This document shows positions 23,965-29,536 of a stretch of DNA of 29,536 nt, one piece after another; position 1 is the stretch's first letter, and every line of letters begins with the position of its first letter. The notes beneath the pieces are model-generated. The model made no database searches, was not told the origin of the DNA, and worked only from the letters and a program-made list of their open reading frames with translations. This DNA is from JAUVXE01 sp964349355 (GTDB lineage: Bacteria; Actinomycetota; Coriobacteriia; Anaerosomatales; SLCP01), in the NCBI GenBank assembly GCA_964349355.1, contig CAYGFZ010000024.1:1-29536 (forward strand), in the 5' to 3' direction. Position numbers and translations under genes: made by a program.

Positions 23965-24684
23965 CTACACGACGTCCTCGAACACCCGCCCCAGAGCGCG
24001 GCGGAGTAGATGGCTCTTCAGGTCTCCCGTCAGTCCGGATATCTCGCCCAGGGTCTCGACGAGCTTCTGACGGGTCTCGGGGGTCCGGTGCCGGAACATG
24101 GGATTCAGGGCCTGACCGAAGAAGGATGCCTCCCGCTCGGCGAACGTCTCGTACATCCTCAAGTGCCGGGGCTCGATCCCGAACTTGCGAAGGTCCCAGG
24201 CAGCATGAGCGACACGAACGTCAAGGGGTCCGATCTCCTCCTCGCCTGCTTCACCACCCGCGATCTCGACGAGCGAGAAGGATGCGAGTTCGCGCAGAAA
24301 ACTGACAGGCATGCCGAGCGCCGACGGTGCATCGTCAAGGCGAACGCTTCCGGCGTCCTCGAAGGGCAGCGCCATGGTGTCGGTACCACTGGCCGATACG
24401 TCCTGGAGCTCAGGAGGGATCTTGCCCTTGTCGTAGTCCGCTAGCTTCTCCCTGATAACGGCCAGTGGAAGGAAATGATCCTTCTGAAGACGCAGGATCA
24501 GCTCGACGCGTGAAAGATCGCCCTGAGCGAACTTACGGTATCCGCCCGGGGTCCGCTCGGGCGCGATGAGACCCTCTTCTTCTAGAAAACGTATCTTCGA
24601 TATCGACAGATCCGGATACGCTGGATGAAGTGTCTCGACGATCTCTCCGATGGTCATGTAGTCGCGCATACTCGCCTCACTCAT
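23965..24684 (-). CDS. ftsR: MerR-family regulator, FtsR-like
   Basis: The 239-residue protein has an N-terminal MerR helix-turn-helix (YMTIGEIVETLHP, LSISKIRFLEEEGLIAPERT, GGYRKFAQGDLSRVELIL) and a long second half with FGIEPRHLRMYETFAERE and LKSHLLRRALGRVF. Both halves line up with mycobacterial Rv1828 and corynebacterial FtsR, which activate ftsZ expression. The upstream gene is a GarA-like FHA protein, as in Mycobacterium (Rv1827-Rv1828), which strongly supports the assignment. ATG 24684 overlaps the FHA gene by 8 bp; ATG 24669, after GAGGCGAG, is an alternative start. The target here (ftsZ) is inferred. Confidence 0.87.
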   Translation of the reverse strand: MSEASMRDYMTIGEIVETLHPAYPDLSISKIRFLEEEGLIAPERTPGGYRKFAQGDLSRVELILRLQKDHFLPLAVIREKLADYDKGKIPPELQDVSASGTDTMALPFEDAGSVRLDDAPSALGMPVSFLRELASFSLVEIAGGEAGEEEIGPLDVRVAHAAWDLRKFGIEPRHLRMYETFAEREASFFGQALNPMFRHRTPETRQKLVETLGEISGLTGDLKSHLLRRALGRVFEDVV

Positions 24685-25138
24685 GTCCGGGCGCACCCAT
24701 GAACACCATCTGGAACGTTCCGACCTGCAGGACGTCGCCGTCTCCCAGAGGAGCCCTGTCGACACGGACCCCGTTTATGTATGTGCCGTTCAAGGATCCG
24801 GAGTCTTCCAGAGTCACCTCTCCCCCGCCATAGAGGAGGACCGCATGGTTCCTAGAAACGGTCACATCGTTCAAGAAGATGTCTGAATCCGGATCGCGGC
24901 CGACAGTGAGTCGCTCTCTATCGATGACGAACCGCTCCCCGACATCCGGGCCCTTACGGACGACCAGCACGGGTCCTGCCTCAAGGTCGCCTGACTCGGC
25001 GACGAGAGCCGAATCGGCGACACTGTCAGAGACGGCAGTGAACGTCTCGGTCGCGCCCGCTACGCGAGAACCGCACGAAGGACACGCGTCTGTGTGCGAG
25101 TCATCGATAGGTTCCTCACATGCCGGACACGTGCGCAT
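24677..25138 (-). CDS. FHA-domain protein with N-terminal zinc ribbon (GarA/OdhI-like)
   Basis: The 153-residue product begins with a zinc ribbon, Cys4/Cys7 and Cys19/Cys22 (CPACEEP, CPSCGS). A threonine/serine-rich linker (ATETFTAVSD, Thr30-Thr34) leads to an FHA domain (about 58-150) with the phosphothreonine-binding GRDPDSDI, VSRNHA and DSGSLNGTYING motifs. Mycobacterial GarA and corynebacterial OdhI have an N-terminal phosphorylated Thr motif and an FHA domain that switches to bind 2-oxoglutarate enzymes. Here a zinc ribbon is added at the front. ATG 25138 has GGGAG at 6 nt; the frame upstream is unsupported. It overlaps ftsR, as in mycobacteria. Confidence 0.87.
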   Translation of the reverse strand: MRTCPACEEPIDDSHTDACPSCGSRVAGATETFTAVSDSVADSALVAESGDLEAGPVLVVRKGPDVGERFVIDRERLTVGRDPDSDIFLNDVTVSRNHAVLLYGGGEVTLEDSGSLNGTYINGVRVDRAPLGDGDVLQVGTFQMVFMGAPGHE

Positions 25139-25170
25139 CACTGACTCCCTGCTGGTCGGAGGGTAGATCG

Positions 25171-25431
25171 TCACTCGTTGAAGCCGAACTCCTTGCGCTG
25201 GAACGATACGCTGATCTGCTCCTCGAGAGCGCTCATGACCTCGGAGTTCTCCAGAACCTTTGCAAGCTTCTCCTCGCTCAGGCGGTTCTTCACGTACGGA
25301 TCCTTCAGGATCTCACTCAGTTTGCGACCGTTGGCGAGCTCACGAATGACGTAGTCGACGACGCGCTCCTCGACCGCATCGATCGCGAGCTCATCCATGA
25401 ACTTTTGGAGTCGTTCATTCAGCGTGGACAC
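25171..25431 (-). CDS. Conserved-looking small helical protein
   Basis: The 86-residue protein is predicted to be all helix and highly charged (MSTLNERLQKFMDELAID at its start, later DPYVKNRLSEEKLAKVL), with no signal or membrane segment. I do not recognise a family. GTG 25431 is supported by AAGGAGG 4 nt upstream. It lies between the rsiG-like gene (23 bp) and the garA-like gene (32 bp), so it is likely co-transcribed with them. Confidence 0.8.
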   Translation of the reverse strand: MSTLNERLQKFMDELAIDAVEERVVDYVIRELANGRKLSEILKDPYVKNRLSEEKLAKVLENSEVMSALEEQISVSFQRKEFGFNE

Positions 25432-25454
25432 GCAGCCTCCTTCGTGGGCACGTT

Positions 25455-25763
25455 CTACTCTTCGTCATCGGTATCGACTGGTGCAGCTACTTCAACATTG
25501 GACACACCTCGGAAGTCGCTCGCAAGAATCTCGATCAGCCGGTCGATGTCACCGCCGGAGATGACATCTTCGCCCGACTCGCGCTGGCCTTTGAGTCTCC
25601 GAACCAGCTCGGATCTCAAGATGTCCATCTTCCCGTGGAGGACGCGTCTCCTGTAGGAGATCTTCTGCTCTTCTTCCTGCAGCGCATTGAGGACCTCGCG
25701 AAGGTCATCGTTGCTCCGGTGCTCGAGATCGAGCAGGACGTCATCGAACTTCGAGTCGCTCAC
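25455..25763 (-). CDS. RsiG-like c-di-GMP-responsive anti-sigma factor
   Basis: The 102-residue helical protein contains E32-x3-S36-x2-R39-x3-H43-x3-D47 within EEEQKISYRRRVLHGKMD. Streptomyces RsiG binds c-di-GMP through E-x3-S-x2-R-x3-Q-x3-D motifs on antiparallel helices and holds the sigma factor WhiG. Here the Gln position is His. The single motif in a short protein resembles the homodimeric RsiG described in Rubrobacter. No sigma factor gene lies in the window, so the partner is unknown. GTG 25763 follows AGGAGG. It opens the operon that also encodes the FHA and FtsR-like regulators. The acidic C-terminus is disordered. Confidence 0.8.
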   Translation of the reverse strand: MSDSKFDDVLLDLEHRSNDDLREVLNALQEEEQKISYRRRVLHGKMDILRSELVRRLKGQRESGEDVISGGDIDRLIEILASDFRGVSNVEVAAPVDTDDEE

Positions 25764-25816
25764 CGCTCAAGCCTCCTCGCGTAGTAGTCGCGGATCGCGA
25801 CCAACGGCTACATTGG

Positions 25817-25825
25817 ATTGTATCA
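25817..25825 (-). promoter_or_regulatory. Putative extended -10 promoter of the rsiG operon
   Basis: On the minus strand, TGATACAAT (25825-25817) combines an extended TG element with TACAAT, five of six matches to the -10 consensus. No good -35 is visible at 16-18 bp, as is common for extended -10 promoters. It would start transcription about 45 bp before the rsiG GTG. Confidence 0.5.
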
Positions 25826-25876
25826 GAGCATATACCCTCACGTGCGTCTCTACCTGCAGTGGATGTCAAGACTTCA

Positions 25877-26659
25877 TCAACTCGTTCCGATCACGACTTC
25901 CGGCAACAGCCCGCGAGCCATCGCCGTCTCGGAGTCGGTCGGCCCATCTTCATCGAAAGCGACCTCCAAGGCCGAGGAGAACCCCTCGACCAGTGCGGCC
26001 CGCACGACCTCCCTCGACGGTGTGTCTGCCAGGCAATCCGCAAGAGTCGCGGTACTCTCGAAAAGCGCACTCCTCTCGGCGGTCGTGAGGCCGAACACCT
26101 CGGCCTCGCGTGCGACATCACGGGTCATAGTGAGAGACCCATGCTGCAGGACCGTGTCGCCCATCCAGACCTGCGCACTACCGGAGAGCTTGCGAATCCC
26201 GACGGACAGGTCCGCAGAAGTAGCGTGGAGATAGCACGCGACTGATGCAGATGAACCTCTCGGGCGATGGGTAAGAGAAGCGTCGACGAGTCCGAGCCGA
26301 CCGTACGCCTCGACGAGTGCGGTGCACAGGTGCCGGTAGGATGCCGATGTCCCCCGAGGGACGCCGTCGGCGGTCGCCGCAACGACCGAGTACGTGACCT
26401 CGTCGTCGTGCAGCACGCCCCGCCCACCCGTGAATCTCCGGACGACATCGACGCCGTAGCGCCTGCAAGCGTCAAGGTCTACGCTCGCTGCGTCCTGAAA
26501 GCGCCCGAAAGTGACCGTCGGACGCATCCAGCCGTAGATGCGAAGAGTCGGAGGCGTCTCTCCCCGGGCACGGGAGGTCTGGATCGCCCGGTCAAGCGCC
26601 ATGCTCCATGCGCCGTCACTCGGCTCCGTCTCGACGATGAGACGCCACCGGGGTGCCAC
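25877..26659 (-). CDS. Lipoyl/octanoyl transferase, LipM/LplA-like
   Basis: The 260-residue product has the biotin/lipoate ligase fold. FGRFQDAASVDLDACRRYG and VVRRFTGGRGVLHDDEVTYS precede SVACYLHATSADLSV and IRKLSGSAQVWMGDTVLQHGSL. The Cys in VACYL falls at the catalytic Cys of LipM octanoyltransferases, and the Lys of RKLSGSAQ binds the lipoyl/octanoyl adenylate or ester. It lies 4 bp after gcvPB, so it probably lipoylates or octanoylates GcvH. LipM and LplA cannot be separated with certainty by eye, but the Cys favours LipM. GTG 26659 is the chosen start. Confidence 0.83.
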   Translation of the reverse strand: MAPRWRLIVETEPSDGAWSMALDRAIQTSRARGETPPTLRIYGWMRPTVTFGRFQDAASVDLDACRRYGVDVVRRFTGGRGVLHDDEVTYSVVAATADGVPRGTSASYRHLCTALVEAYGRLGLVDASLTHRPRGSSASVACYLHATSADLSVGIRKLSGSAQVWMGDTVLQHGSLTMTRDVAREAEVFGLTTAERSALFESTATLADCLADTPSREVVRAALVEGFSSALEVAFDEDGPTDSETAMARGLLPEVVIGTS

Positions 26660-26663
26660 CGCG

Positions 26664-28160
26664 TCAGCCTTCCGAAGTGTATCGGAGATCGGGGCTGCGA
26701 GCCGCCCGCGCCTCGTCGAGCCGCCTCACGGGAGTGGTGTACGGCGCTCCACGAACCGTATTTGGATCACTGACCGCCTCCTCGGCGATGGCGAGGAGAG
26801 CATCAGCGAAACGATCGAGTTCTGCGAGTGACTCCGTCTCCGTCGGCTCGATCATCAAAGCCTCTTCGACGATGAGCGGGAAGTAGACTGTCGGCGGATG
26901 GAATCCGTAGTCAAGCAGCCGCTTGGCGATATCGAGCGTGCGGACACCACTCTCCCGCTTCTGCCGGGAACCAGAGAGCACGAACTCGTGCATGCATGTC
27001 CGGTCGTAGGCAAGCTGGTAGGCACCCTTTAGACGCTCCTTGAGGTAGTTGGCCGAGAGAACGGCCTGCTCGCTCGCCTCTTTGAGCCCCTCGCCGCCGA
27101 GTGCGCGTGTGTATGCGTACGCACGTACCAGCACACCGAAGTTGCCAAATCCAGACCGGACACGTCCGATAGAGCGACCCGGAGTGATGAGCGTGAACGT
27201 CCCGTCGTCCGCTCGGACCGGGAGCGGCCCGGGTAGATAGTGTGCGAGCTGCTCGGTCACGCAGACCGGACCGGCGCCGGGTCCCCCGCCACCATGTGGC
27301 GTAGAGAATGTCTTGTGCAGGTTGATGTGCAGAGCGTCGAAGCCGGCATCTCCCGGTCGCGTCACCCCCATGATCGCATTGAGGTTCGCGCCGTCGCAGT
27401 ACGCGAGCGCGCCGACCGCGTGGACCGCCTCGGTGATCTCGAGGATGTTGCGCTCGAACAAGCCGAGCGTATTGGGGTTCGTGAGCATAATCGCTGCAAC
27501 GCCGGTGTCGAGCTGGGCGTGAAGGGCGCCCATATCGACCCCGCCGGTCGCATCGCTGGGAATCGTCGTGACCTCGTAACCGCACATGCTCACGGTCGCC
27601 GGGTTCGTGCCGTGCGCCGAGTCCGGGATGAGAACCCGCCTGCGAGGATCGCCCTGCGCGACATGGTACGCGCGAAAACACATCAGCGCGGTCAGTTCGC
27701 CGTGGGCACCCGCCGCGGGCTGCAACGTGACCCCGGGCAGACCCGAGATCTCCGCGAGATCCTCGGCGAGCGAAACCATGAGCTCGAGGGCTCCCTGGAT
27801 GCTCTCTTCGGGCTGGGCGGGATGAAGGCCCGCGAATCCTGGCAAGCGCGCCGCATCCTCGTTCACGCGCGGGTTGTACTTCATGGTGCACGAACCGAGT
27901 GGATAGCTGCCCGAATCGACCCCGAAGTTCATCGACGCCAGATGCGCGTAGTGGCGGGCGATCTCCACCTCGGTGACGTGCGGCAGGACCGGCTTCTCCT
28001 TGCGTGCCTGGCCGGCCAGGACCTCATCGAGGTCGACATCGGGGACGTCGAGCGGCGGGGCTTCGACACACCGCGACTCGGGCGCTCCCGTCTCAAAGAT
28101 CAGACCGCGAGGGCCGCGAACGGGTGCGCTGCCCGGTGTGTGTGCGAGACTCTCGGTCAC
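26664..28160 (-). CDS. gcvPB: Glycine dehydrogenase (decarboxylating) subunit 2
   Basis: The 498-residue protein is the C-terminal, PLP-binding half of the P-protein, which decarboxylates glycine and passes aminomethyl to lipoylated GcvH. It shows SYPLGSCTMKYNPRVNE, LIPDSAHGTNPA, and LHKTFSTPHGGGGPGAG with the PLP lysine. Length is normal for GcvPB. GTG 28160 overlaps the gcvPA stop by 4 bp (GTGA). The split P-protein is typical of many anaerobes and Gram-positives rather than enteric bacteria. Confidence 0.96.
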   Translation of the reverse strand: MTESLAHTPGSAPVRGPRGLIFETGAPESRCVEAPPLDVPDVDLDEVLAGQARKEKPVLPHVTEVEIARHYAHLASMNFGVDSGSYPLGSCTMKYNPRVNEDAARLPGFAGLHPAQPEESIQGALELMVSLAEDLAEISGLPGVTLQPAAGAHGELTALMCFRAYHVAQGDPRRRVLIPDSAHGTNPATVSMCGYEVTTIPSDATGGVDMGALHAQLDTGVAAIMLTNPNTLGLFERNILEITEAVHAVGALAYCDGANLNAIMGVTRPGDAGFDALHINLHKTFSTPHGGGGPGAGPVCVTEQLAHYLPGPLPVRADDGTFTLITPGRSIGRVRSGFGNFGVLVRAYAYTRALGGEGLKEASEQAVLSANYLKERLKGAYQLAYDRTCMHEFVLSGSRQKRESGVRTLDIAKRLLDYGFHPPTVYFPLIVEEALMIEPTETESLAELDRFADALLAIAEEAVSDPNTVRGAPYTTPVRRLDEARAARSPDLRYTSEG

Positions 28161-29518
28161 AGCGCACCTACTTCCTCGACGAACAGATCCATCTCCGCAC
28201 GAGTGCGTTGTTCTGTGACGGCGAAAATCACGACGTCATCCCCGTACGAACCGTCAACAGGCCGATGACGACCCGAGCCGATGTCTGTTGCACGTACGCC
28301 AGCCAGGAACCCCCTCACCAGCAGTGCGCTCTGCATCTGTGCGACATCGCCCGTGTAGTGAAGCGCGAACTCGTGGGCGAAAGGCGAGTCATCGATGGCG
28401 ACGAAACGCTCGGTCGCGAGTAGCAGATCCCGCAAGTAGTGAGCCTTAGCGATGGACGCGCGTGCAACTGACGCAAGCCCCTCACGCCCGGCTGCGGCAA
28501 GGTAGACGCTCGCCGCCAGGGCACACAGCGCCTGATTGCTGCAGATGTTGCTGGTCGCCTTCTCGCGGCGGATGTGCTGTTCGCGCGTAGAGAGGGTGAG
28601 CACGAAGGCATCACTGCCGTCCGCATCCACAGTGCGGCCCACAAGGCGGCCGGGTAGTTGACGTACGTCGGCGGTCCGACACGCGAAGAACCCGAACGCG
28701 GGACCTCCGAGAGACATCGGGTTGCCGAGCGGCTGACCCTCGCCCACCACGATGTCGGCCCCGTGGGCCGCAGGGGCCTCGAGCACGCCGAGTAGGTGCG
28801 GGTTGGCTGCCACCACGCAGAGTCCGCCTGCGGCATGCACCGCATCCGCGATCGGCTCAACTGCGGTAAGCCTACCGAGGAAATCCGGGTTCGCGACCAT
28901 TACAGCTGCGACGTCCCCGGACTCGAGAAGAGTCTCGCGTGCCTCTGCGCCCCCGCCAGAGAGATCCACGACGGTGATCTCGATGGTACCCGCCGTCGCG
29001 TAGGTCTCAAGCACGTCGAGCCACTCCGGGTGAACACGGTCTGAGACCACCACACGATGCTTCTTGGTGACCCGCGCAGCCATGAATGCAGCCTCCGCGA
29101 AAGCGGTGGCACCGTCGTACATGCTCGCATTCGCGACATCCATGCCGGTAAGCGCGCAGATCATCGACTGGAACTCGTAGACGGCCTGCAGCGTCCCCTG
29201 GCTGACCTCGGGCTGGTACGGCGTGTATGCGGTGAAGAACTCGGGCTTAAGGAGCACATGATCGACGATTGAAGGGATGTAGTGGTCGTAGCAGCCCGCA
29301 CCCGCGAAGCTCACAAGTGCTGCAGCCGGCTGACTCGCATCGGCAAGACCTTTCAGATGCGCCACCAACTCCATCTCGGTCAGCGGACCGGGAAGGTTGA
29401 GGGGGCGATCCAGCACGACGTCCGAAGGGATGTCGGCGAAAAGATCGCGGGTCTCAGAAACGCCGATCGCGCGAAGCATCTCTTCGCGCTGCTCGCACGT
29501 GACGGGTATGTGCCGCAT
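28157..29518 (-). CDS. gcvPA: Glycine dehydrogenase (decarboxylating) subunit 1
   Basis: The 453-residue protein is the N-terminal half of the P-protein. It has MRHIPVTCEQREEMLRAIG at its start, LNLPGPLTEMEL, FAGAGCYDHYIPSIVDH, FFTAYTPYQPEVSQGTLQ and QTMIC-like QSMICALTGMDVANASMYD. It pairs with GcvPB to make the active heterotetramer. ATG 29518 has AAGGAG directly upstream. It follows, after 6 bp, the stop of another gene that is probably gcvH. Confidence 0.96.
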   Translation of the reverse strand: MRHIPVTCEQREEMLRAIGVSETRDLFADIPSDVVLDRPLNLPGPLTEMELVAHLKGLADASQPAAALVSFAGAGCYDHYIPSIVDHVLLKPEFFTAYTPYQPEVSQGTLQAVYEFQSMICALTGMDVANASMYDGATAFAEAAFMAARVTKKHRVVVSDRVHPEWLDVLETYATAGTIEITVVDLSGGGAEARETLLESGDVAAVMVANPDFLGRLTAVEPIADAVHAAGGLCVVAANPHLLGVLEAPAAHGADIVVGEGQPLGNPMSLGGPAFGFFACRTADVRQLPGRLVGRTVDADGSDAFVLTLSTREQHIRREKATSNICSNQALCALAASVYLAAAGREGLASVARASIAKAHYLRDLLLATERFVAIDDSPFAHEFALHYTGDVAQMQSALLVRGFLAGVRATDIGSGRHRPVDGSYGDDVVIFAVTEQRTRAEMDLFVEEVGAL

Positions 29519-29524
29519 GGCTCC

Positions 29525-29536
29525 TTATGCTTCCTC
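29525..29536 (-). CDS. Last codons of an upstream gene, possibly gcvH (partial)
   Basis: On the minus strand, GAG GAA GCA TAA ends 6 bp before the gcvPA start, overlapping its ribosome site. The position fits gcvH, which often precedes gcvPA, but only three residues are visible. Confidence 0.3.
   Translation of the reverse strand, partial: EEA

Noticed and set aside
1..29536. tRNA or rRNA genes, CRISPR arrays, insertion sequences, prophage
   Set aside because: I found no cloverleaf, repeat-spacer array, transposase or phage structural gene. The window is ordinary core chromosome apart from the ligase remnant.

Overview
The window is high-GC DNA with short, often overlapping genes, most likely from an anaerobic actinobacterium (Actinomycetota, possibly a Coriobacteriia or OPB41-like lineage). 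That placement is an inference. It rests on the lexA / LysM protein / nrdR block known from mycobacteria, a GarA-like FHA gene beside an FtsR-like MerR gene, and an RsiG-like protein with a c-di-GMP signature. The anaerobic ribonucleotide reductase, the two-subunit glycine decarboxylase and the LL-diaminopimelate aminotransferase fit an anaerobe. The sequence is a draft: 100 Ns at 7986-8085 are flanked by identical 55-base copies.

Region 1 (1-8846, plus strand): the tail of an unidentified gene, spoVS, a PHP phosphoesterase, miaB, a fused MEMO1-like/AMMECR1 protein, miaA, dapF, dapL and hflX. miaA and miaB together make the ms2i6A37 tRNA modification, dapL and dapF make meso-diaminopimelate, and hflX is a ribosome-associated GTPase whose apparent break is an assembly artefact.

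Region 2 (8843-10637): lexA on the minus strand faces a membrane-anchored LysM protein across an intergenic region with three LexA boxes and a long hairpin. The LysM gene is probably an SOS-induced division inhibitor. nrdR follows, with two NrdR boxes 31 bp apart upstream.

Region 3 (10694-17654): a nucleotide block with anaerobic ribonucleotide reductase nrdD, a small CPRC redoxin, nrdG, dUTPase, a Nudix hydrolase and two NCS2 nucleobase permeases. The second permease carries a one-base frameshift in a C run. A strong hairpin ends the block.

Region 4 (17961-22348): a tiny CxxC protein, three minus-strand genes of unknown role (one with an SH3b domain), a wrecked phenylacetate-CoA ligase remnant, a secreted coiled-coil NlpC/P60 hydrolase and, divergently, a secreted coiled-coil RlpA-like protein.

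Region 5 (22377-25763, minus strand): a probable seven-gene operon reading rsiG-like, small helical protein, garA-like FHA, ftsR-like MerR, PD-(D/E)XK-like protein, hpt, apt. It combines signalling and division control with purine salvage.

Region 6 (25877-29536, minus strand): gcvPA, gcvPB and a lipM-like octanoyltransferase, with the last codons of an upstream gene (perhaps gcvH) at the window edge. This is a glycine cleavage operon carrying its own lipoylation gene.
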